Part shown: one piece after another, positions 8,300-15,171 of the stretch | How positions within the stretch are numbered: position 1 is the stretch's first letter | Layout of the letters: the number at the start of each line of letters is the position of its first letter | DNA from: an uncultured bacterium | GTDB taxonomy: Bacteria > Bacillota > Clostridia > Lachnospirales > Lachnospiraceae | Direction: 5' to 3' | DNA length: 36,343 bases | NCBI GenBank assembly: GCA_946061355.1 | Contig: CAMGRE010000001.1 | Coordinates: 1 to 36,343, forward strand | Made by a program: the position numbers and the translations under genes | Notes under the pieces: generated by a model | Told to the model about the DNA's origin: nothing | Seen by the model: the letters and a program-made list of their open reading frames with translations, nothing else | The model's database searches: none

Positions 8300-9217
8300 A
8301 TGCAGTTGATACAGGGAACAACGGAATTTAAACTGACACAGCCATCAGCCGTGGCGGTAGGAAAATTTGACGGCATACACAGAGGACACAAGCAGCTGCT
8401 TGACAGGATCATCCGGAAGAAAGAGGACGGTATGCAGGCGGTCGTCTTTACGTTTGATCCGTCTCCGGCAGTCTTCTTTGGAAAGCAGCCGGTGCGCAGT
8501 GTGACAACACGCGCGGAAAAACGCCGGATCTTTGAGCGTATGGGGATTGACGTACTGATCGAGTTCCCGTTGACGCACGAGACTGCCTCCATGTCTCCGG
8601 AAAGGTTTGTGGAATCTGTTCTGGTCGATAAAATGTATACATCCTATGTTGCTGCAGGGACGGATGTGTCGTTCGGAGCAGGTGGCAGGGGGGATTATGC
8701 ATTGCTTGTCTCTCTTGGCAGAAGGCATGGGTTCACGGTTGAGATCCTTGACAAGATCTGTGTGGACGGCAGGGAGATCAGTTCCAGCTTTGTTCGGGAG
8801 GAACTGGAGAAGGGTAATATGGAGCGGGTCACAGAATTGATCGGTGCCCCGTACAGTATCACGGGAACAGTGGTTCACGGCAAAAGGCTTGGCAGAACGA
8901 TCGGAATGCCGACGGTAAATCTGATTCCGGATGCGGATAAGCTGCTGCCGCCGAACGGGGTCTACTATTCACAGGTGTCGTACCGGGGAGATCATTACAG
9001 AAGTATCAGCAATATCGGCTGCAAGCCCACGGTGAGTAACGAGAATGTTATGGGGGTGGAGACGTATCTGTATGATTTTGCGGAGGATATCTACGGAAAA
9101 GACATTATCGTGAATCTATTTTCCTTTAAGCGTCCCGAAATGAAATTTTCTTCTCTGGAGGAGCTGAAAAGCCAGATGCAGAAAGATATTGCGGAAGGTG
9201 CGAAGTGGGACTTGTAA
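8300..9217 (+). CDS. ribF: RibF, bifunctional riboflavin kinase / FAD synthetase
   Basis: RibF converts riboflavin to FMN and FMN to FAD. From ATG 8300 the product is 305 residues. The N-terminal nucleotidyltransferase domain contains GKFDGIHRGH (about residues 20-29) and TFDPSPAVFF. The C-terminal kinase domain contains SSSFVREEL, VVHGKRLGRTIGMPTVNL and the conserved PPNGVYYS. I chose ATG 8300 because AGAGAGG lies upstream and homologues start close to this point. A GTG at 8264, overlapping the truB stop by 4 bases, would add 12 residues but lacks a ribosome-binding site. It is the last gene of the operon. Confidence 0.93.
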   Translation: MQLIQGTTEFKLTQPSAVAVGKFDGIHRGHKQLLDRIIRKKEDGMQAVVFTFDPSPAVFFGKQPVRSVTTRAEKRRIFERMGIDVLIEFPLTHETASMSPERFVESVLVDKMYTSYVAAGTDVSFGAGGRGDYALLVSLGRRHGFTVEILDKICVDGREISSSFVREELEKGNMERVTELIGAPYSITGTVVHGKRLGRTIGMPTVNLIPDADKLLPPNGVYYSQVSYRGDHYRSISNIGCKPTVSNENVMGVETYLYDFAEDIYGKDIIVNLFSFKRPEMKFSSLEELKSQMQKDIAEGAKWDL

Positions 9218-9240
9218 CTTTTGGGATTATCACTTAAAAT
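9212..9240 (+). promoter_or_regulatory. Candidate sigma-A promoter for the Na/Pi symporter
   Basis: TTGTAA at 9212-9217 and TAAAAT at 9235-9240 are separated by 17 bases. The -35 overlaps the ribF stop codon. The match is moderate. The gene could equally be read through from ribF, since no terminator hairpin is visible between them. Confidence 0.35.
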
Positions 9241-9310
9241 GAAAAATAGGGTAAAACCGTAGGATAGAAAACACGATCAAAGCAAAAAGAAAATAAAGGG
9301 GTACGGCAGG

Positions 9311-10957
9311 ATGAGCGTTTCCATATTATTGTCCATGGCAGGCGGACTTGGTCTGTTTCTGTTTGGCATGAAACTGATGAGTGAAGGGATTGAAAAGGCG
9401 GCAGGTGCAAAACTCAGGAGTATTCTCGAATTTTTTACAACAAACCGTTTTACGGGGATGCTGGTCGGTATCGTTTTTACCGCGATTATACAGTCTTCTT
9501 CCGCGTGTACCGTTATGGTAGTCAGCTTCGTAAACTCAGGTCTGATGTCGCTTTATCAGGCGGCGGGTGTGATCCTCGGAGCAAATATCGGTACGACGGT
9601 CACTTCCCAGCTGGTTTCCTTTAATTTGTCGGAAGTGGCGCCGGTCTTTCTGCTGGGCGGCGTTCTGACAGTGATGTTCGTCAAGAATAATATGGTGAAA
9701 AAGATCGGTGAGATCGTTTTGGGATTCGGTGTTCTCTTTATGGGACTGTCAGGAATGTCCAGCGCAATGTCGGGACTCAGGGAAGATCCGACTGTGGTTG
9801 GGATGTTTGCTTCTCTGACGAATCCTCTTTTTGCAGTTCTTTTGGGTACGGTGGTGACGGCCGTGATCCAGAGCTCTTCCGTCACGGTCAGCATCATCCT
9901 CCTGATGGCAAATCAGGGACTTTTGGAATTGCCGATCTGTCTGTTTATTATCCTGGGATGTAATATCGGTGCCTGTGCATCTGCAATGATTGCTTCCCTT
10001 GCAGGAAAGAAGGATGCCAAGCGGGCAGCGATGATCCATTTCCTGTTTAATGTCGTGGGAAGTATTATCTTTTTTTTCATATTCCTTGTTGCGATGGATC
10101 CCGTGATACAGCTTCTACATACGATCTCGGGTGACAATGCGGGACGTTTCGTGGCAAATGCCCATACGTGTATCAAGATCGCGCAGGTGATCATGCTGTT
10201 CCCGTTCTCGGGACTTCTGGTAAAACTTACGTATGTCTGTGTACCCGGTGATGATAAGAAGATTGGGTATCGTGACAGCTTCCAGCTCAAATATATCGGG
10301 GATAAGGTTGTATTTAATCCTGCCACAGCAGTGGTTGAGGTCATCAAAGAGATCGACCGTATGGCATCTCTTGCCAGTGAGAACCTGAACAGAGCCATGA
10401 ATGCGTTGATTACTTTGGATCAGGAAGATATCAATGAGGTTTATGAGGTGGAAAAGAATATCAATTTCCTGAATCATGCCATCACCAATTATCTCGTGAA
10501 GATCAACCAGACAACACTGCCGATCGAGGACTTGCAGAGTATCGGCAGTCTGTTCCATGTGGTGAATGATATCGAGCGTATCGGTGACCATGCGGAAAAC
10601 GTGGCGGATGCGGCAAAACAGAGACAGGAAACGGGTGTGAGCTTCAGTAAGGAAGCACAGAAGGAACTGGGAGAGATGCTCGATATGGTGAATCAGCTGA
10701 TCCAGTATTCCACGGAAATGTTTGCAAAAGGAACAGAGGAGCACGTGCAGGATATTATGGAACTGGAGGAGTGTGTGGATGAGAAAGAGCGCCAGCTCCA
10801 GAAATTCCATGTGGAGCGATTGACCAAAAACCAGTGTACGCCTGAGGCAGGCATGATCTTCTCTGACGTGATCTCCGGTCTTGAGAGGGTGGCGGATCAT
10901 GCTACGAACATTGCTTTTTCCCTGCTGCACAATGAGCCGGAAGAAAACAATGCATAA
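9311..10957 (+). CDS. Na+/phosphate symporter with C-terminal PhoU-like domain
   Basis: This is a NaPi-II-type membrane transporter (NptA/YjbB-like) that moves phosphate with sodium; direction and physiological role cannot be told from sequence. The 548-residue product has two inverted Na_Pi_cotrans repeats, each with the diagnostic QSSS motif (residues 61-64 and 187-190). About eight to nine hydrophobic segments lie within residues 1-320. Residues about 340-545 form a helical PhoU-like bundle with the repeated pattern DIERIGDHAENVADAA and LERVADHATNIAF. Bacterial members with this tail are common and the tail is thought to be regulatory. No pho genes flank it. The neighbours are ribF upstream and a cell-wall hydrolase with its own promoter downstream. 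Confidence 0.9.
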   Translation: MSVSILLSMAGGLGLFLFGMKLMSEGIEKAAGAKLRSILEFFTTNRFTGMLVGIVFTAIIQSSSACTVMVVSFVNSGLMSLYQAAGVILGANIGTTVTSQLVSFNLSEVAPVFLLGGVLTVMFVKNNMVKKIGEIVLGFGVLFMGLSGMSSAMSGLREDPTVVGMFASLTNPLFAVLLGTVVTAVIQSSSVTVSIILLMANQGLLELPICLFIILGCNIGACASAMIASLAGKKDAKRAAMIHFLFNVVGSIIFFFIFLVAMDPVIQLLHTISGDNAGRFVANAHTCIKIAQVIMLFPFSGLLVKLTYVCVPGDDKKIGYRDSFQLKYIGDKVVFNPATAVVEVIKEIDRMASLASENLNRAMNALITLDQEDINEVYEVEKNINFLNHAITNYLVKINQTTLPIEDLQSIGSLFHVVNDIERIGDHAENVADAAKQRQETGVSFSKEAQKELGEMLDMVNQLIQYSTEMFAKGTEEHVQDIMELEECVDEKERQLQKFHVERLTKNQCTPEAGMIFSDVISGLERVADHATNIAFSLLHNEPEENNA

Positions 10958-11032
10958 GAAGGCAATGTGTTTTTTAAACTGTATGATATGAGATTTGGTT
11001 TCAGGTAATTGATGGAAAACAGGCTGCTTTGA

Positions 11033-11061
11033 TTGACAGTATCCTGAGCACTTGTTACAAT
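11033..11061 (+). promoter_or_regulatory. Strong sigma-A promoter of the NlpC/P60 hydrolase gene
   Basis: A perfect TTGACA (11033-11038) is followed after 17 bases by TACAAT (11056-11061). A TG dinucleotide one base ahead of the -10 gives an extended -10. Transcription would start near 11068, leaving a leader of about 70 bases. Confidence 0.75.
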
Positions 11062-11075
11062 GACAACATAAAAAC

Positions 11076-11092
11076 GTAACAAAATTGTAACA
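11076..11092 (-). promoter_or_regulatory. WalR-like box downstream of the hydrolase promoter
   Basis: Read on the minus strand, the sequence is TGTTAC-N5-TGTTAC, an exact fit to the published WalR (YycF) consensus TGTWAH-N5-TGTWAH. It lies just after the predicted transcription start. The 10-base word ATTGTAACAA at 11084-11093 is the inverse complement of TTGTTACAAT at 11052-11061, which covers the -10. WalRK controls peptidoglycan hydrolases in Bacillus. A site after the start point would suggest repression. Binding is inferred. Confidence 0.45.
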
Positions 11093-11138
11093 AATGTCGG
11101 GCGTGTGTAACGCCCATACAGGATGAACGGAGGCAGTA

Positions 11139-12188
11139 ATGAAACGGACTTTAGAGAAAGGAATCGCCCTGGCGGTGGCTGCGGCAATGCTTGGAATGAC
11201 AACCACAGTTACGGCAGGTTCCACGGATGACTTGATAAATAACACTACCGCCGGAATGGAGCGCGTCCTGCTGGTTGGGCAGGCGGAAGATCTTTCGGAG
11301 GAAACTTCCGGAAAACAGGAAGAAAAAGCTGCTGAGAAAAAGCAGGAGACGATATACGGATATACCAATCTCGGGATCGCGCAGGTAGACAATCATCTGA
11401 ATGTGCGAAATAAGCCGGGTGAGGATGGAGAACTTGTAGGTAAGATGACGAAAAATTCGGCATGCGAGATCCTCTCTGTGGAAGGAGACTGGGCTAAGAT
11501 TAAGTCCGGTAAGGTGGAAGGATATGTGCATACCGATTATCTGCTGACAGGTGAAGCCGCGAAGAAAAAGGCAGAGGAAGTTGTTTATACGGTTGCGAAG
11601 GTTAACACGCAGACATTGAAGGTCAGAGAGCAGCCGAATACGGACTGCCCTGTCATCACGCTTGTCGCGCAGGATGAGCGGTTGGAGGTGGTCGAACAGG
11701 CACCGGAAGGCTGGGCCAAGATCATGCTGGATGATGAGGAGGCATATGTGTCTACAGATTATTGCGTGATCGAGCAGTCCCTGGAGACAGCGGTAACGAT
11801 GAAGGAATTGCTGTTTGGCGATGGAGTGTCTGATACTAGGATCAGTCTGTGTCAGTATGCAAAACAGTTTATTGGGAATCCCTATGTATGGGGAGGAACC
11901 AGTCTTACCAAAGGAGCTGACTGTTCCGGTTTCGTGCAGAGCGTGTACAAGCATTTCGGAATTTCTCTGCCGCGTTCGTCCAGAGAGCAGGTGAATGTCG
12001 GGACAAAAGTGTCGTTGTCTGAGGCGAAACCGGGGGATCTGGTGTTCTATGCAAAGGGCGGGACGATCAACCATGTGGCAATCTATATCGGGAACGGTCA
12101 GGTTGTGCATGCCAGCAGTCCCAAGACAGGGATTCGTATCTCAAATGTGAACTACAGGACACCTGCGTCTGTGAAGAGAGTCATGTAG
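11139..12188 (+). CDS. Secreted SH3-SH3-NlpC/P60 peptidoglycan hydrolase
   Basis: This is an exported cell-wall endopeptidase, probably cleaving within the stem peptide (D-Glu-gamma-diamino acid in characterised relatives). The 349-residue product has a signal peptide (residues 1-27, cleavage near VTAG). A charged E/K linker (about 50-70) leads to two bacterial SH3 domains (about 84-138, LNVRNKPGEDG; about 150-212, LKVREQPNTDC). The C-terminal NlpC/P60 domain (about 235-349) keeps the catalytic triad Cys262 (in ADCSGF), His312 (NHVAIY) and His324 (VVHASS). A GGAGG ribosome-binding site precedes the ATG. The strong promoter and WalR-like box upstream fit a growth-controlled hydrolase. The kinase gene begins 29 bases after the stop. 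Confidence 0.92.
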   Translation: MKRTLEKGIALAVAAAMLGMTTTVTAGSTDDLINNTTAGMERVLLVGQAEDLSEETSGKQEEKAAEKKQETIYGYTNLGIAQVDNHLNVRNKPGEDGELVGKMTKNSACEILSVEGDWAKIKSGKVEGYVHTDYLLTGEAAKKKAEEVVYTVAKVNTQTLKVREQPNTDCPVITLVAQDERLEVVEQAPEGWAKIMLDDEEAYVSTDYCVIEQSLETAVTMKELLFGDGVSDTRISLCQYAKQFIGNPYVWGGTSLTKGADCSGFVQSVYKHFGISLPRSSREQVNVGTKVSLSEAKPGDLVFYAKGGTINHVAIYIGNGQVVHASSPKTGIRISNVNYRTPASVKRVM

Positions 12189-12217
12189 ATTAAAAGTTCA
12201 GAAAGAAGTTGCAAAGG

Positions 12218-14626
12218 ATGATCGAGAAGATAAGGAAGAGATTATTTGATACGGATATGCCCGTTCAGAATGTGATCTTTCATTTGCTGATCGCGGGGAC
12301 GATTATCGGCGGGATCATAATGGAACTGCTGACGATTTTGCTGCGCTCCGATATCAATAAGAGGGTAGAAACACTGATCATTCTTTATCTCGTGATCCTT
12401 TTGTGGTACAGCCTGAAGGTCCGTCAGAATCTCCAGACGATGATCACTGTGGTATGTGTATCGGGAGCATTTTTTGTATTCCCGCTTCTCTTTTTGTCAA
12501 ACGGTGGTGTGAACGGCGGTATGGCAATCTGGATGGTGCTCGGCATGGTTCTGGAATTTATGCTTTTGGAACGTCGTTATCTGTTGATTCTTGCGCCGAT
12601 CACGTCTGTCGCATACGGAGTTGTATTCTGGGTGGCGGATCAGTATCCGGAGATTATTATCCACTTCAAATCAGAGACGCTGGCCTCCATCGATACTTTT
12701 GTAAGTCTGCTGACGGTTGCGGCGATCATAGGAGTGCTCGCCAGAATGCAGATGCGCTTTTATATGAATAAATGTGAGCAGCTTGAGCAGGCGGTCCGGG
12801 AGGTGGAAAGGTCCAATCAGGCGGAGCGGCGCTTCCTTGCCAATATGTCACATGAGATCCGGACACCGGTATCTGTTATCTGCGGTATGGATGAGATAAT
12901 CCTGAGAGAATGTGATGATCCGGAGATCGTTTCTTATGCCAATGAGATTAAAGTTGCTTCCGGACTGTTGCTCAGCACGATCAATGATATTCTGGATTTC
13001 TCCAAGATTGAAGCCGGGAAAATGGAACTGCAGATCACAGAGTATAGCCTAGGCAGGCTGATCGCGGACATCTATCATCTGATGGAACTGAAGATGCAGG
13101 AAAAGAAACTGCAGTTTTCGGTGAATGTGAATCCGGAACTTCCCGACAGATTGTATGGAGATGATGTGCGTCTCAGACAGATTCTCATAAATATTGTGAA
13201 CAACGCTTATAAGTATACGAATGAAGGCCGTGTGCTGATCAGCTGCGACGGTTCTATAGAAGGCGATATTGCGGTTTTGCATTTTGCGGTTGAGGACACC
13301 GGAACCGGGATCAGAGAGGAAGACATCAAGCGGCTGTTCTCGGAGTTTAAGCGCATTGATGAACTCAAGAACCGTAATGTAGAGGGATCGGGGCTTGGCA
13401 TGAATATCGCAATGCAGCTTCTCGTCATGATGGGCAGCCGACTGCAGGTAGAGAGTGTTTACGGTGAGGGGAGCAATTTCCATTTTACCTTAAAACAGCG
13501 GATAGCGGACAGTAAGCCTGTCGGAGAGATACAGCATGCCCTGCAGAATATCGGCGGGGAACATCAGTACCGTGAGATGTTTCAGGCACCGGATGCACGC
13601 ATTCTGGTGGTGGATGATAACGAGATCAACAGAAGGGTGTTTGTAAAGCTTCTGGAGCGCACCCGTATGCAGATAGAAGAGGCAGGAAGCGGGGAAGCCT
13701 GTCTTGAAATGATACAGAAAGCCCCGTATGATGTGATCTTTATGGATCATATGATGCCCGGGATGGATGGAATTGAGACGTTCCGGCGTATCCGGCAGGG
13801 AGATAGTGTGTGCCGGAATGTTCCTGTTGTGATCCTGACAGCCAATACGACGCTTGAGCATCGTGAAGTCTATGAGAAAGAAGGCTTTGATGATTATCTG
13901 AGCAAGCCGGTGGAGTCGGAGAGGTTGGAGTATGTCATTTTGAAACTGATTGATAAGAGCAAGGTGACATATGTTATGAGTGATATTACTGATAATGAGG
14001 AAGAGGAGGATAAGCCGGAACTTCCCGAGATAGAAGGAGTATTTTGGGAGAAAGCGCTGGAAAAGTTTCGTGACAGGAAGACTTTGCTTGATATGGTAAG
14101 GGTATTTTACCGGACGCTTCCGGGCGAAGCAGCCGCGATTGTAAGCCTGTATAAAGAGATTGATACGGAAGAAGGATTGAAGAATTACAGGATTCGTGCT
14201 CATGGTCTCAAGAGTGCAGCAGCGACGATAGGTGCCATGAGACTTTCGGGAATGGCAAGGTCGCTGGAGGAGGCAGCTGTTCAGAATAATCTCGGGCAGA
14301 TCAGAGCGATTCATCCGGTATTACTCAGGGAAATTGAGTTTATTACGGAGCGATTGAAGGTTTTGTTTCCGGAGGAAGGAAAATGCCCGTGGGAAGATCA
14401 TATTGATCTGAAGGCACTGCTTGCGAAGCTGTGTGAGGCAATGCAGCAGGATGATATCGACGGAGCCGATGCGGTTGTGGAAGAACTGAAGAAATATTCT
14501 TATGAAGAGAGTCTGCAGGCACTGTTGGAAGAATTGTTTGTCATGGTTGCGAATCTCGAGGAGAAGCGTGTAGATGAGATTGTATCACAGATTAATGAAA
14601 AAATTGAGGCTTTACAGATAAAATAG
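12218..14626 (+). CDS. Membrane hybrid histidine kinase (HisKA-HATPase-REC-HPt)
   Basis: This is a phosphorelay sensor with all relay modules in one chain. From ATG 12218 it is 802 residues; a TTG at 12209 would add three, and neither has a strong ribosome-binding site. About six hydrophobic segments (about 15-180) form a sensor with almost no extracellular loop, followed by a short coiled coil (about 183-205). HisKA has FLANMSHEIRTP with phospho-acceptor His212. The HATPase has NNAYKYTNEG, DTGTGI and GSGLGM. REC (about 460-580) has VVDDNE and phospho-acceptor Asp510 in FMDHMMPGMDG. The HPt domain has HGLKSAAATIG with His662. A final helical region of about 100 residues has no clear domain. 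No response regulator gene is adjacent, so the output partner and signal are unknown. Confidence 0.92.
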   Translation: MIEKIRKRLFDTDMPVQNVIFHLLIAGTIIGGIIMELLTILLRSDINKRVETLIILYLVILLWYSLKVRQNLQTMITVVCVSGAFFVFPLLFLSNGGVNGGMAIWMVLGMVLEFMLLERRYLLILAPITSVAYGVVFWVADQYPEIIIHFKSETLASIDTFVSLLTVAAIIGVLARMQMRFYMNKCEQLEQAVREVERSNQAERRFLANMSHEIRTPVSVICGMDEIILRECDDPEIVSYANEIKVASGLLLSTINDILDFSKIEAGKMELQITEYSLGRLIADIYHLMELKMQEKKLQFSVNVNPELPDRLYGDDVRLRQILINIVNNAYKYTNEGRVLISCDGSIEGDIAVLHFAVEDTGTGIREEDIKRLFSEFKRIDELKNRNVEGSGLGMNIAMQLLVMMGSRLQVESVYGEGSNFHFTLKQRIADSKPVGEIQHALQNIGGEHQYREMFQAPDARILVVDDNEINRRVFVKLLERTRMQIEEAGSGEACLEMIQKAPYDVIFMDHMMPGMDGIETFRRIRQGDSVCRNVPVVILTANTTLEHREVYEKEGFDDYLSKPVESERLEYVILKLIDKSKVTYVMSDITDNEEEEDKPELPEIEGVFWEKALEKFRDRKTLLDMVRVFYRTLPGEAAAIVSLYKEIDTEEGLKNYRIRAHGLKSAAATIGAMRLSGMARSLEEAAVQNNLGQIRAIHPVLLREIEFITERLKVLFPEEGKCPWEDHIDLKALLAKLCEAMQQDDIDGADAVVEELKKYSYEESLQALLEELFVMVANLEEKRVDEIVSQINEKIEALQIK

Positions 14627-14639
14627 AGTGTGTTATACT
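14611..14639 (+). promoter_or_regulatory. Extended -10 sigma-A promoter of rpsO
   Basis: TTTACA (14611-14616), a 17-base spacer and TATACT (14634-14639), with TG one base upstream of the -10. The -35 lies inside the last codons of the kinase gene. The start would be near 14646, giving a leader of about 85 bases before rpsO. Confidence 0.7.
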
Positions 14640-14643
14640 ATTC

Positions 14644-14705
14644 GGGTATGAGATTTTGCCAATGCTCGGTGACGGGATACTCCAACCCGCACTTAGTTTC
14701 CGGTG
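14644..14705 (+). promoter_or_regulatory. Structured rpsO leader, candidate S15 autoregulatory RNA
   Basis: Two mutually exclusive helices can be drawn. GGGTAT (14644-14649) pairs with ATACTC (14677-14682), enclosing a small TTGCC/GGTGA hairpin. Alternatively, CGGG (14673-14676) pairs with CCCG (14686-14689). S15 is known to repress its own mRNA by binding leader structures in several bacterial groups. This leader is the right length and position, but I cannot match it to a described class by eye. Confidence 0.35.
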
Positions 14706-14730
14706 AATAAAAGAAACAGGAGGAGAAACA

Positions 14731-14997
14731 ATGATTTCAAAGGAAAAGAAAACCGCGATCATCAATGAGTATGCAAGAAAACCCGGTGACACAGGTTCAC
14801 CTGAGGTTCAGGTTGCAGTGTTGACAGCAAGAATCAACGAGCTGACAGAGCATCTGAAAGAGAATCAGAAGGATCATCATTCCAGAAGAGGTATGTTAAA
14901 GATGGTAGGTCAGAGACGTGGACTTCTGGCTTATTTAAAGAAGACGGATATCGAGAGATATCGTGCCCTGATCGAGAAACTGGGTCTGAGAAAGTAG
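14731..14997 (+). CDS. rpsO: 30S ribosomal protein S15
   Basis: S15 is a primary 16S rRNA-binding protein of the 30S platform and contacts the central-domain three-way junction. The 88-residue product is standard length and shows the family blocks GDTGSPEVQVAVLTARI, HHSRRGMLKMVGQRRGLL and YLKKTDIERYRALIEKLGLRK. The GGAGGAG ribosome-binding site lies about 7 bases before the ATG. It has its own promoter, a structured leader and a terminator at 15009-15038, and pnp follows, as in most bacteria. Confidence 0.98.
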   Translation: MISKEKKTAIINEYARKPGDTGSPEVQVAVLTARINELTEHLKENQKDHHSRRGMLKMVGQRRGLLAYLKKTDIERYRALIEKLGLRK

Positions 14998-15008
14998 CAG
15001 AGGTAAAA

Positions 15009-15038
15009 GGCGGGTTTGATAAATCAATCCGCCTTTTT
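15009..15038 (+). terminator. Rho-independent terminator after rpsO
   Basis: GGCGGGTTTGAT (15009-15020) pairs with ATCAATCCGCC (15023-15033), with one G-T pair and one bulge, and is followed by TTTTT. Because no clear promoter is seen before pnp, it probably works as a partial terminator. Confidence 0.85.
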
Positions 15039-15053
15039 GTCAATGTATGGTAT

Positions 15054-15137
15054 GACAGAAGGTATTCCCGAGACCACTGAGGTGTGGATATGCGTGCTGC
15101 GGATATGGACAGCTCAGTAGTTTCGGTCTCTTCTGTC
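15054..15137 (+). promoter_or_regulatory. Long two-part stem-loop in the pnp leader
   Basis: The outer stem GACAGAAG (15054-15061) pairs perfectly with CTTCTGTC (15130-15137). An inner 13-position stem pairs 15069-15081 with 15113-15125, with one G-U and one C-A mismatch. The stems are joined by an asymmetric internal loop (7 and 4 bases), and the apical loop is 31 bases. It ends about 20 bases before the pnp ribosome-binding site. In E. coli an rpsO-pnp leader hairpin is cut by RNase III during PNPase autoregulation; a similar role here is inferred from position and shape. Confidence 0.55.
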
Positions 15138-15171
15138 TGACATATAGAGAAAAAGAAAAGGAGAAGAGAGT

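Noticed and set aside
10958..11000. Terminator after the Na/Pi symporter
   Set aside because: There is a T6 run, but I could not draw a stem of more than 3-4 bp before it.
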